DNA of 64,000 bases from Terrabacter sp. Root85 (GTDB lineage: Bacteria > Actinomycetota > Actinomycetes > Actinomycetales > Dermatophilaceae), in NCBI RefSeq assembly GCF_001429185.1, contig NZ_LMIW01000015.1, positions 97,234-161,233 of the forward strand. The letters are read 5' to 3'. This document shows positions 33,477-41,944 of this stretch, piece by piece. Below the pieces are notes generated by a model. The model did no database searches. It was not told where the DNA came from and saw only the letters and a program-made list of their open reading frames with translations. Positions within the stretch are counted from its first letter, which is position 1. Each line of letters begins with the position of its first letter. The translations under genes were made by a program, and so were the position numbers.

Positions 33477-33905
33477 TCACCCCGTCGGCGCGTCGTCCGT
33501 CATGCCGCTGCCGATGTTGACCATCCAGCCGATGCCGAACCGGTCGGTCACCATGCCGAACTCGTCGCCCCACGCCTGCTTCTCGAGGGGCATCATGACG
33601 GTGCCGCCGTCGGCCAGCTTGTCCCAGTAGCCGTGCAGCTCGTCGCTGTCGTCGCCGCTCAGGCTCACCGAGATGTTGGTGCCCGGCTGGTAGGGCATCT
33701 GCTCGGGGGTGTCGGACGCCATGATCGTGTAGCCGCTCGGCGTCTCCAGCTGGGCGTGCATGACGTTGTCGGCGTTGGGTCCGCTGTCGCCGAGCTCGCC
33801 GAACGTCGACACCGTCAGCTCGCCGCCGAAGACGGACCTGTAGAACTCCATCGCCGCTCGGGCGTCGTCCTTGAAACCGATGTACGGGTTGAGGCGTGAT
33901 GCCAT
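33477..33905 (-). CDS. VOC family protein (PhnB-like)
   Basis: A 142-residue vicinal-oxygen-chelate protein of the PhnB/DUF1428-like group: MASRLNPYIGFKDDARAAME with FYRSVFGGELTVSTFGEL, the central MHAQLETPSGYTIMASD, the second half ISVSLSGDDSDELHGYWDKL and the end WGDEFGMVTDRFGIGWMVNI. The paired beta-alpha-beta-beta-beta units are clear. Such proteins often have unknown ligands. GAGAGGAG is upstream of the ATG at 33905. It is divergent from the GDPD gene. Confidence 0.9.
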   Translation of the reverse strand: MASRLNPYIGFKDDARAAMEFYRSVFGGELTVSTFGELGDSGPNADNVMHAQLETPSGYTIMASDTPEQMPYQPGTNISVSLSGDDSDELHGYWDKLADGGTVMMPLEKQAWGDEFGMVTDRFGIGWMVNIGSGMTDDAPTG

Positions 33906-34042
33906 GGCCGTGCTCCTCTCGATTGCTGCGGTCCCAAACACACTAGGACCGTGCGCCGACACGTAGGTTGCGTTTCGGTGGGCACCGACGCCCACCACGA
34001 AGGAGCGGGTCCGCCCGCACACACCGTCAGGGGATGGTCTTC

Positions 34043-34894
34043 ATGACCCAGCAGCAGCACGTCCGCACCCGATCGCCGAGGTTGCGGCGACGCGCCCTCG
34101 CCGTCGGCGCCACTCTCGCCGTGGCGGCAGCCACCGCGGCGACCGTCGCGACGACGACCGCCGCGCCGGCCGAAGCCGCGACGTACGGCACGATCTCGGC
34201 CCACCGCGGAGGCGGCTGGGGTCCCGACAACTCGCTCAAGGCGTTCAAGGGCGCGCTCGCGGCCAACATCGACGACATCGAGGGCGACGTCTACTTCACC
34301 ACCGACGACGTCGCGGTCTTCCGGCACGACAACTCGCTGTCGGCGTGCGGCCTGAACCGGACGATCACCGGCTCGTCGTGGGCGCAGATCGACCAGGTGC
34401 GCTGCAGCGGCGAGCCCCTCGCCCGGCTCACCGACGTCGCCGCGGCGTTCCGCGCCTCCCCCAACACGAACGCGGTCCTGCGCGTCGAGCTCAAGCACCC
34501 GGCATCGCAGACGGCCGCCGCCGCGCAGGCCCACGCACGGCTGCTCGTCTCGCGTCTCGTCGACCGCGGGATCGCCGGCCGGAGCATCATCCAGGACTTC
34601 GACTGGCGCACGACGGCCGCGACGATCCACGCCGCCCGGTCGACGATGCGGGTCTCGTGCCTCGAGTCGTCCGTCACCGACGCCGAGGTCGCGACCGCAG
34701 ACTCCAAGGGCTGCTACGACCTGTCCTACAACTACGCGAACTGGCGCGACGGGCTCAACGCGACGATCCACGGCAAGGGCATGCAGGTCGCGGTCTGGAC
34801 CGTCAACAGCGCCTCGACCTTCACGCGCTTCCGCGACGACCTGCACGCCAACGTCATCATCACCGACTACCCCGGGGCCGCCAAGGGCTGGTGA
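34043..34894 (+). CDS. Secreted glycerophosphodiester phosphodiesterase
   Basis: A 283-residue exported GDPD. A basic N-terminus (RSPRLRRRALAVG) and a hydrophobic Ala/Thr-rich segment end at PAEA, a signal peptidase site. The catalytic face shows ISAHRGGGWGPDNSL, DDIEGDVYFTTDDVAVFRHD (Glu, Asp and His metal ligands), VLRVELKHP and the C-terminal QVAVWTVNSASTFTRF. It splits glycerophosphodiesters from lipids or teichoic acids outside the cell into glycerol 3-phosphate and an alcohol. The ATG at 34043 has CAGGGG at 9 nt; an ATG at 34034 is too close to it. The product could feed the glpD/glpK genes upstream. Confidence 0.9.
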   Translation: MTQQQHVRTRSPRLRRRALAVGATLAVAAATAATVATTTAAPAEAATYGTISAHRGGGWGPDNSLKAFKGALAANIDDIEGDVYFTTDDVAVFRHDNSLSACGLNRTITGSSWAQIDQVRCSGEPLARLTDVAAAFRASPNTNAVLRVELKHPASQTAAAAQAHARLLVSRLVDRGIAGRSIIQDFDWRTTAATIHAARSTMRVSCLESSVTDAEVATADSKGCYDLSYNYANWRDGLNATIHGKGMQVAVWTVNSASTFTRFRDDLHANVIITDYPGAAKGW

Positions 34895-34911
34895 CGCTCA
34901 GTACGAGCGTC
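34893..34911. terminator. Short hairpin across convergent stop codons
   Basis: GACGCTC (34893-34899) pairs with GAGCGTC (34905-34911) around AGTAC. It spans the stops of both the GDPD and nei2 genes, which are 3 bp apart. Confidence 0.5.
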
Positions 34912-35770
34912 GCGACCGGGCCGCTCCCCGGTTCGAGCCGAGGGGTGCCTGGGGCCGGCCGTCGTCGGTCGGTCCCAGGCCGCCCTGGCAGCCGGGGCAG
35001 TAGAACATCGTGCGTTCGCGGGTGGGCTCGCCGATCATCGCGACTCGCACGGTTGCACCGCAGCGCCGGCAGGGCCGGCCGCTGCGCGCGTGGACGTAGT
35101 GCGCCTCGTCGAGGCGCTGGCTGCCCGTGCTCGACTGCACCGCATGGCGCCGGCCGTTGTCGATGAGGCGGTGCGCGCGGGCGACGACCCGCTCGACCGT
35201 CTCGCGCCCGAGCTCGTCGGCGCGGCTCCACGGCGGCACGCGCTCGAGGAAGAGCGTCTCGGCGCACCACATGGTGCCGACGCCCGCGAGGTTGCGCTGG
35301 TCGAGCAGGGCCTGACCGACGGGCACCCGCGCGCCCGCGACGTTGTCGACGGCACGGGCGAGGTCCCAGTCCGGGCCGAGCACGTCGGGCCCGAGGTGGC
35401 CGACGAGGTCGCCCTCGTGCGCGGTCGGCACGAGGTCGAGCATGCCGAGCCGCAGCCCGAGCGCGGTCCAGTCGGGCGCCGCGACGAGGGCCCGCAGCTG
35501 CGGGTTGCGTCGCCAACGGGCGGGCAGACCGGCCGTCGCCTCGACGCGCCACTGCCCCTCCATCCGCAGGTGCGAGTGCAGGGTCAGGCCACCCTCGACG
35601 CGGTGCAGCACGTGCTTGCCGCGGCTGACGACCTCGAGGGTCGTGCGACCCGTGAGGTCAGCCGTGGCGATCTCCCCCGGCCAGCGCAAATCGGACTCGA
35701 CGATCTCGCGGCCGGCGAGGGCCTGGTCGAGGCGGGTGGCGGTGCGCCACACGGTGTCTCCCTCGGGCAC
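34898..35770 (-). CDS. Fpg/Nei family DNA glycosylase (endonuclease VIII, Nei2-like)
   Basis: A 290-residue base-excision repair enzyme. It begins PEGDTVWRTATRLDQALAGR after the initiator, giving the catalytic Pro2 and Glu3 of the family. SRGKHVLHRVEGGLTLHSHL is the beta-strand with the conserved Lys, and LLDQRNLAGVGTMWCAETLF is the helix-two-turn-helix. The C-terminal zinc finger is CRRCG with CPGC. It removes oxidised bases and nicks the DNA. The GTG start has AGGAGG at 5 nt. The outline matches mycobacterial Nei2 (MPEGDT). Confidence 0.9.
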   Translation of the reverse strand: MPEGDTVWRTATRLDQALAGREIVESDLRWPGEIATADLTGRTTLEVVSRGKHVLHRVEGGLTLHSHLRMEGQWRVEATAGLPARWRRNPQLRALVAAPDWTALGLRLGMLDLVPTAHEGDLVGHLGPDVLGPDWDLARAVDNVAGARVPVGQALLDQRNLAGVGTMWCAETLFLERVPPWSRADELGRETVERVVARAHRLIDNGRRHAVQSSTGSQRLDEAHYVHARSGRPCRRCGATVRVAMIGEPTRERTMFYCPGCQGGLGPTDDGRPQAPLGSNRGAARSRRSY

Positions 35771-35840
35771 GCCACCTCCTGATCACCGGTCGTTCACCTG
35801 CGCGGTCGCGCGCCCGTCCAGCCTATTCACATCGCGCGAC

Positions 35841-35846
35841 TACCTT
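35841..35846 (+). promoter_or_regulatory. Leaderless -10 box of the large glycosyltransferase gene
   Basis: TACCTT is followed by 6 nt and the GTG at 35853. Confidence 0.5.
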
Positions 35847-35852
35847 CGCCGG

Positions 35853-38816
35853 GTGCGTGACCTCTCCGTCGTGGTGTCCGCCCACGGCTCCTGCGACCGG
35901 ATGGCCGCGTGCCTCGGTGCGCTGGCAGCCCAGACCCTCCCGGCCGACCGGTTCGAGGTCGTCGTCGTGATCCACGGGTCCGGGTCGCGCGCCCGGGACG
36001 CCGTCGAGCGCGTGACCCGGGGACCGCTCGCGGGCCACGAGGTCGAGCTCGTCGACGCCGTGGCCGACTCACCCGGTGCCGCCCGCAACGTCGGTGTCGG
36101 GCTCGCGCGAGCACCGTGGACGACCTTCGTCGACGGGACCGACGCCGTCGCGCCGACGCACCTCGAGACGTTGTATGCCGTCCGCCACCCCGAGCGCATC
36201 GTCGTCAGCACGACGTCGGCGGCCGACGACTCCCCGCGACACGTCGCGCCGCACCTCGCCCCCGGGGCGTTGCGCGGGCAGGGCGGGAGGCTCTACCCGA
36301 CCCGGTGGCTCGTCGACACCCCGTTCGTCGAGGGGCTGTGCGGCAGCGAGGACACGGTGCTCCACGGACAGCTGCTCAGCCGGTTCGACCGCCAGTTCGC
36401 CGAGCTCGACCTGACGCCCGGTCCTCCTGACGCGCAGCCGGACCGGCCCGACGACGCCATCGACCTCGACCACGACGCCGCCGTCCGGGCCCACCTGTCC
36501 GTCCTCACCGCCCTGACCACCGGCACGCAGGCCGACCCGGCCGACCGCACCGCGGTCACCAACGCCCTCGCGGCCGCCGAGGTCGCCGACCTGCGGCAGA
36601 TCAGCGACCTCCACCCCGGCGGGCACGCCCACGTCGAGGCCGCTCTCCGGGACGCCGGCATCCGCGGCATCACCTCGCTCGGGCCGGCCCACGTCGACGG
36701 GACCGCCGACGGCTTCGGCCTCTTCCACACGCCTCCGTCCGGCGCCCGGTCCCTCGTCGTCGTCGCGGGCAGCGCCGGGTCCGTCAACGAGCACGCGCGG
36801 ATGCTCGGCTTCCTCGCCCGCAGCGGGCACGGCATCCGCGTCCTGCACTATCGCGGGCGGCTCGAGCACAGCCTGCGCAAGCTCCCCGAGACGCACCGGG
36901 TCGAGGTGCTTCCCGCCTCCCTCGGCTGGATCGAGACCCGGGTCACCGCCGGTGCGCCCCGCCGCCGCCGGATCGCGCTGCGGGCCTCGCAGGAGGGCCT
37001 GCGCCTCGGTCGGCGCGCGCTCCCCGAGCTCGTGCCCGCCCGGCTGGCCGCACCCGCCTTCGGCCGGGTCGACACCCGCGCGGCCACGCTGCTCGACGAG
37101 CCGGGGACGCGGGTCGTCCTCGACCGCGCCGGCTCGACCCTGCTGCGCGCGTGGGGCGACGACAGCCCCACCGTCGGCGCGCCCGAGCTCGCCGACCTCG
37201 TGCTGCGCACCGCCGCCAGCCAGCTGCGCGGGTCGCTCGCCGACGCGCACGCCGCCCGCGCGGCCTCGCGGCTGCTGCGCGGCCAGGCCGCACGGACCCG
37301 CGGCGAGCTCGACCCGGACCTGTGGACGATGGTGGCCTACCGGCTGCTCCGCGCCGGCCGGCTCGAGGCCGCCACCGCCCTCCTCGACGACCGGGAGGCC
37401 CTCTTCGGCGCGCTCCCCCACCCCGCCCTCCAGGCACTTCACGCCGTCCTCACCGGCGTCGACCCGTCGACCGTCGACGTCGTCGACGCCGCCCGTGTGA
37501 CGCTGCGTCACACCGACGACGCCCTGGCCGACGGCGACCTCGACCGCGCCGCCTTCCTCACGACGGTTGCTCTCGACCTGCTCTTCACGCGGCGCCTGCA
37601 CACGGCCGAGACGCGCTCGGCCATCGTGTCCGAGCCCGACGCCTTCCTCGCTCCCCTGAGGGAGACCGAGGTCGGACGCCTGCTCGGCCGGCGCACGGCC
37701 AGCCCGACGCCGCGGCTGTCGCGGCAGCAGCCGAGGGAGACCGACCGCCCTCGCGTCACCGTGCTGCCCGGCGCCTACCCGAAGTTCGCGGCTGCCGTCG
37801 TCGCCGGCCTCGACGACCACGCCGACGTCGAGGTGCTCGACCTCTCGACCCGGCAGAGGCGCTTCGCCAACACCGGGGTCGACCCGGTGACGGTGCGCGA
37901 GCGGCTGCTCGCCGCGACCGGCCACCCCCCGACGCTCGACCTCGCCACCGCGGAGGCGCTCTCGGCCGACGTCGTCTTCGTCGACTGGGCCGACAAGGGC
38001 CTGACCTGGCTGACGCAGGTCGTGCCGGAGGGGACGCGCGTCGTCGTGCGCCTGCACGGCGTCGACACCTTGAGCGCCTGGCTGCACACCGCCGAGTGGG
38101 ACAAGGTCGACGACGTCATCTTCCCGAGCGACCACCTGCGGCGTGCGGCCGCGGCGGCGCTGGGAGGACGTCTGGACGGCATACGCCAGCACGTCGTCGC
38201 CAACCCCGTCGACGTCGAGCGCTACGTCCTGCCCAAGACCGAGTCCGCTCGCACGACGCTCGGGATGGTCGGCTGGGCGCAGCAGGTCAAGGACCCGCTG
38301 TGGACCCTCGACGTCCTCGCCGCGCTGCGTCGGCACGACCCCCGCTGGCGGCTTCGGCTCATCGGCACCGACTTCGCCGTCGACGACCCCAACCCCGTCG
38401 AGCGGGAGGCCGCTCGCGCCTTCCACGCCCGGATGGGCGACCCCCTCGTCGCCGACGGCGTCGACTTCGTCGGCTACACGACCCGGTTGCCCGAGCACCT
38501 CCGTGAGGTCGGCTGGGCCGTGAGCTCGAGCCGACGCGAGGGCTTCCACATCGGCCTCGTCGAGATGGCCGCGAGCGGCGCCGTCCCCGTCGTGCGCGAC
38601 TGGCCGGTGTATGCCGGCATCGGCGGTGCCACGAGCCTCTTCCCGGCCGACTGGGTGTCGACCACCCCGGCCGAGGCCGCCGAGCGGATCCTCAGGGTCA
38701 GCGGCTCCGGGACGTGGGACGACGCGAGCGGGCGCACCGTCGACACGGTGCGCGAGCGCTTCAGCGGGACGGACTCGGCAGAGCGGCTGCGCCGGATCGT
38801 GCTGGGAGAGCGCTGA
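35853..38816 (+). CDS. Large two-domain glycosyltransferase (GT2 + GT4)
   Basis: A 987-residue cytoplasmic protein with two glycosyltransferase domains. Residues 1-100 are GT2 type (LSVVVSAHGSCDRMAACLGA, FEVVVVIHGSGS, then VDGTDAV at the DXD position). Residues 260-600 are a poorly recognised region with a second Rossmann-like part (SLVVVAGSAGSVNEHARMLG) and helical repeats. From about 630 a GT4 domain follows (RVTVLPGAYPKFAAAVVAGL, VVRLHGVDTLSAWL, MVGWAQQVKDPLWTLDVLAA) with EGFHIGLVE as the EX7E motif. A leaderless box precedes the GTG. It opens the polysaccharide locus and probably adds two different sugars. Its last 56 bp overlap the convergent next gene. Confidence 0.85.
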   Translation: MRDLSVVVSAHGSCDRMAACLGALAAQTLPADRFEVVVVIHGSGSRARDAVERVTRGPLAGHEVELVDAVADSPGAARNVGVGLARAPWTTFVDGTDAVAPTHLETLYAVRHPERIVVSTTSAADDSPRHVAPHLAPGALRGQGGRLYPTRWLVDTPFVEGLCGSEDTVLHGQLLSRFDRQFAELDLTPGPPDAQPDRPDDAIDLDHDAAVRAHLSVLTALTTGTQADPADRTAVTNALAAAEVADLRQISDLHPGGHAHVEAALRDAGIRGITSLGPAHVDGTADGFGLFHTPPSGARSLVVVAGSAGSVNEHARMLGFLARSGHGIRVLHYRGRLEHSLRKLPETHRVEVLPASLGWIETRVTAGAPRRRRIALRASQEGLRLGRRALPELVPARLAAPAFGRVDTRAATLLDEPGTRVVLDRAGSTLLRAWGDDSPTVGAPELADLVLRTAASQLRGSLADAHAARAASRLLRGQAARTRGELDPDLWTMVAYRLLRAGRLEAATALLDDREALFGALPHPALQALHAVLTGVDPSTVDVVDAARVTLRHTDDALADGDLDRAAFLTTVALDLLFTRRLHTAETRSAIVSEPDAFLAPLRETEVGRLLGRRTASPTPRLSRQQPRETDRPRVTVLPGAYPKFAAAVVAGLDDHADVEVLDLSTRQRRFANTGVDPVTVRERLLAATGHPPTLDLATAEALSADVVFVDWADKGLTWLTQVVPEGTRVVVRLHGVDTLSAWLHTAEWDKVDDVIFPSDHLRRAAAAALGGRLDGIRQHVVANPVDVERYVLPKTESARTTLGMVGWAQQVKDPLWTLDVLAALRRHDPRWRLRLIGTDFAVDDPNPVEREAARAFHARMGDPLVADGVDFVGYTTRLPEHLREVGWAVSSSRREGFHIGLVEMAASGAVPVVRDWPVYAGIGGATSLFPADWVSTTPAEAAERILRVSGSGTWDDASGRTVDTVRERFSGTDSAERLRRIVLGER

Positions 38817-39975
38817 TCCGGCGGAGCACCTGCACCGCCGCGCTGACGTGCTCGATCGGCGAGCGGTGGTCGAGGGGCTGCTCGTCGAGGGCGCTGCCCT
38901 CCTCGACGACTCCCCACACCTGGGTGCCGCTGCCTCGGTAGTCGCTCCACTTCGACGGCAGGAAGGGGTTCGGCGCCCCCGGTGGGCTCACCGCGTCGTT
39001 GACGAGCAGGCAGTCCATCCGACGCGACAGCGCGAGGAACTCGAGGTAGCCGACGAAGGGCCCGACGCGGACGCAGTCGGCGAGCCCGCGTGCGACGACG
39101 ACGTCGTGCAGCTCCTCGGGCTTCGAGGTGAAGACGTGGAGCATGAGGCGGTCGCGGGACTCGCGAGGGAGCAGAGCCAGGGCGTCGAGCACCCCGGAGA
39201 CGCCACGGTTGGCGTAGAAGTTGCCGAAGTAGCCGATGTGCCGCCGGCCCGGGTCCAGCTGGCGCGTCGACGGTTTCGCGTCGTAGAGCGCGGCCGGCGG
39301 CGTGGGGTGCGGTGACACGACGGCGACCTGCTCGACGCGGGCAGCGAGCTCGCGGTCGTGGCAGCTCTCGAGCATGACGTCGCGCTGGCGCGTGTTGGTG
39401 AACATCACCGAGTCCGCGAGGGCGAACGCCGCGACCTCGCACCACTCGAAGGCGTTGAGGCCGTCAGGTGGCCGGAACCCGGCCCCCTGCACGGCCGAGC
39501 GCAGTCGGGCGAGGGTGCGGTCGTCGTGCGCCGGGGCGGCACGCACCTGTCCGAGGACGTCGTGCGACAGCGGGTCGGAGAACTCGGCGTCCCAGTGCAG
39601 CCCGGGCCGCGCCGACTTGAGCGCGACCGCAAGGAAGTGGGATGCCGCGAACTGCGCTCTGCTGTAGACGGACTCGTACTCACCCTGCAGCGACTCCCAG
39701 CGGACGAAGGTCTCGAGACCGAGCTGCTGGTAGTCGACGATGGAGCCCCACGAGCTGAAGGCCGTGCGTGAGGGCACGGCGGCGAACCGCCGGACGAGGC
39801 CGCCGCAGAGCTGGACGAGGTCAGGGTCCTGGTGGCGGATCGAGTCCATCGCGTTGCAGATGACGTCGACGGGCTCGCCGCGGTCGTGGACGCGCTTGGC
39901 CGCGACGACCGCAGCGGTGTCGCTGTAGGGCGGGAAGCAGTACGACGCGACGAGGCGACGGGCGGGTGCGTTCAT
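38761..39975 (-). CDS. Glycosyltransferase (GT4-like)
   Basis: A 404-residue predicted GT-B glycosyltransferase. It begins LVASYCFPPYSDTAAVVAAK, typical for the first strand of GT4 proteins, and has VMFTNTRQRDVMLESCH as the interdomain segment, HIGYFGNFYANRGVSGVLDA starting the second Rossmann domain and MDCLLVNDAVSPPGAPNPFL with PSKWSDYRGSGTQVWGV in the nucleotide-sugar site. The acceptor and sugar are unknown. GAGGACC precedes the ATG. It is transcribed with the 627-residue glycosyltransferase gene (gap 9 bp), and its 3' end overlaps the large glycosyltransferase gene tail to tail. Confidence 0.83.
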   Translation of the reverse strand: MNAPARRLVASYCFPPYSDTAAVVAAKRVHDRGEPVDVICNAMDSIRHQDPDLVQLCGGLVRRFAAVPSRTAFSSWGSIVDYQQLGLETFVRWESLQGEYESVYSRAQFAASHFLAVALKSARPGLHWDAEFSDPLSHDVLGQVRAAPAHDDRTLARLRSAVQGAGFRPPDGLNAFEWCEVAAFALADSVMFTNTRQRDVMLESCHDRELAARVEQVAVVSPHPTPPAALYDAKPSTRQLDPGRRHIGYFGNFYANRGVSGVLDALALLPRESRDRLMLHVFTSKPEELHDVVVARGLADCVRVGPFVGYLEFLALSRRMDCLLVNDAVSPPGAPNPFLPSKWSDYRGSGTQVWGVVEEGSALDEQPLDHRSPIEHVSAAVQVLRRISALPARSGAAALPSPSR

Positions 39976-39984
39976 GGTGGGTCC

Positions 39985-41868
39985 TCAGACGGTGACGTGG
40001 ACGGTGGGGTCGCCGTGGAAGGCGAGCACCCCACGGCGGGAGAGCAGCTCGACGTCCGAGATCGGCCACGTGTGACCGTCCGGCGTCGACGCGCGCACCG
40101 ACACGAAGTTGAAGCGGTCCGTCGAGTAGACGCGGCCGCCCTCGGCGCGCACCTTGTCGAGGAACGTCGTGTCGACCCGCCGGGGCAGGTCCTCGAACCG
40201 CAGCCGCGCCGCGAGGTCGCGCTCGAAAAGCAGGGTGCCGCCCTGGACGAGGTCGACGTAGCGATGCTCGGCGTCCGGGAAGCGCAGCAGGGTCGCCCCC
40301 GTCGCGGTCAGGTGCGCGTAGTGCGCCCACTTCCCGACGACGGCCGCGTCGGTGTAGTCGAAGGCGCGGACGAGGTCGCGGAGGTAGTGCGCGGCGTAGA
40401 CGTTGTCGTCGTCCATCTTGGCGACGAAGCGCCCGGACGCCGCGTCGACGCCGGCGTTCATGCACGCGCCGAGGGTGTCGGTGGACGGACGCGCGACGAC
40501 GACGACGCGGGTCGGGTCGAGCCCGGCGGCCTCGGCCCGACGACGCAGCTCGTCGCCACCCACCTCGAAGCCGTGCGTCACGAGGACGAGCTCGGTCTCC
40601 GCGTGGGCCTGCGCCGCGACGAAGCCCAGAACGTGCTCGACCTGGCCGGGACGCATCGTCGGGACGACCGCCGAGACGCCGAGGTCGCGGGACGGCGTCT
40701 CGAGACCGACGGCGGCCAGCACGGTGTCGATGCGGTGACCGTAGGTGTGGGCGTCGAGCACCCGGCGGTGGGCGCGCAGCCCGAGCCGGTCGCGGTAGTC
40801 CTCGTGCTGGAGGAGCGCGCGCAGCTCGCGCGTCGTCTCCTCGGCGCTGCGGGTGACGCGGACCGTGTCGCCGAAGAAGGGCTCGACCGAGGCGGCCGGA
40901 CCGGACAGCAGCGGCGTCTGCGCGGCGGACAGCTCGAAGAGCCGCCGGGCGCACATCGTCGGCGACTCGGTGACGGAGTTGACGTTGAGGAAGACCTTGT
41001 AGGCCGTGTAGGCGCCGAGCATGCGACGGTACGGCAGGCTCCCGACGAGCGCTCCGGCATACGCCCTCGGGAACTGGTAGCGCTGGTCGCGGCCGGCAAG
41101 GCGGGAGAAGACCTCGAGCCCGAGCGGCAGGGCGGGCTCGAGGACGTAGGCCATCTGTGCCCGGCGCTCGTCGTGCTTGTCGGCGAAGTAGCTCCCGGCG
41201 AAGGCGACCTCGCGGGTGCGGCCGGCGCCGTGCCGCACCGGCGTGTGGATGCGGGGCTGGGCACCGAAGGGCAGCAGGCCGATCCGGGTGTGGCCGAGGT
41301 CGCGCTCATAGTCCGGGATGCGGCCCGCGTCGACGGTGAAGACGTGGTCGAAGAGGCGGGCCGTCTCGACGAAGAGGTCGTAGTTGGGCGGGTCCTCCTT
41401 GTTCCAGAAGACCGTCGGGACGCCCGTCGAGCGGCAGTGCTCGACGAGCGCGCGCAGCTCCGGTGACGGGCCGGCCTCGGTCGTCATGGCGAGGCGCCAC
41501 GTGCCCCCGTTGCCCGCCCACGCCGACTCGACGAAGAGGAGATCGACCGGCCGGGCCGCGAGCTGGTCGCGCCAGTCCCGCGGCGTCACGCAGACCTGCG
41601 TCCACTCGTAGCCAAGCGCGAGCTGCGAGAAGTCGTCGAGGACCACCGCGGCGACGACCTCCGGACGCGCCACGGGACCGCTCGGGATCTCCGGGCGCGG
41701 CACGTCGACACGCAGCCGGGCCGATCTCACCCGGGGCAGGCGGCGTTCGACCTCCTTGCGCACCTTGCGCGGAAGAGCCTGTCGCGCTTGGGGATCCCGC
41801 GCCGCCCGCACTACGGCACTGCGGGCCCGGTCGAGGTCGGACAGCACTCGCTGCCGCGTGTTCACCAC
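39985..41868 (-). CDS. Bifunctional glycosyltransferase (GT-B like + GT2)
   Basis: A 627-residue protein. The first 340 residues are a CgeB/DUF3880-like GT-B fold: VDLLFVESAWAGNGGTWRLA, GVPTVFWNKEDPPNYDLFVE, AFAGSYFADKHDERRAQM and NVNSVTESPTMCARRLFELS. The last 260 are a GT2 domain: GVSAVVPTMRPGQVEHVLGF, NAGVDAASGRFVAKMDDDNV with the DDD metal motif, and GGTLLFERDLAARLRFEDLP. I place the start at the GTG pair 41868/41865, preceded by AGAGAGAAG; the open frame upstream is opposite to the divergent glycosyltransferase gene and is noise. It is the first gene of a two-gene unit. Confidence 0.84.
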   Translation of the reverse strand: MVNTRQRVLSDLDRARSAVVRAARDPQARQALPRKVRKEVERRLPRVRSARLRVDVPRPEIPSGPVARPEVVAAVVLDDFSQLALGYEWTQVCVTPRDWRDQLAARPVDLLFVESAWAGNGGTWRLAMTTEAGPSPELRALVEHCRSTGVPTVFWNKEDPPNYDLFVETARLFDHVFTVDAGRIPDYERDLGHTRIGLLPFGAQPRIHTPVRHGAGRTREVAFAGSYFADKHDERRAQMAYVLEPALPLGLEVFSRLAGRDQRYQFPRAYAGALVGSLPYRRMLGAYTAYKVFLNVNSVTESPTMCARRLFELSAAQTPLLSGPAASVEPFFGDTVRVTRSAEETTRELRALLQHEDYRDRLGLRAHRRVLDAHTYGHRIDTVLAAVGLETPSRDLGVSAVVPTMRPGQVEHVLGFVAAQAHAETELVLVTHGFEVGGDELRRRAEAAGLDPTRVVVVARPSTDTLGACMNAGVDAASGRFVAKMDDDNVYAAHYLRDLVRAFDYTDAAVVGKWAHYAHLTATGATLLRFPDAEHRYVDLVQGGTLLFERDLAARLRFEDLPRRVDTTFLDKVRAEGGRVYSTDRFNFVSVRASTPDGHTWPISDVELLSRRGVLAFHGDPTVHVTV

Positions 41869-41944
41869 AAACTTCTCTCTCTGTTCGACTGACGTTCCGC
41901 CTGGGCCGGTCCGCCGTTGGGGGTGGGACTGCAACGTTCGGTGC

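Noticed and set aside
36069-38549. Very long open frame on the minus strand opposite the large glycosyltransferase gene
   Set aside because: Composition is Gly/Val/Arg/Asp noise typical of the antisense of GC-rich genes; the plus-strand frame has clear GT2 and GT4 motifs.
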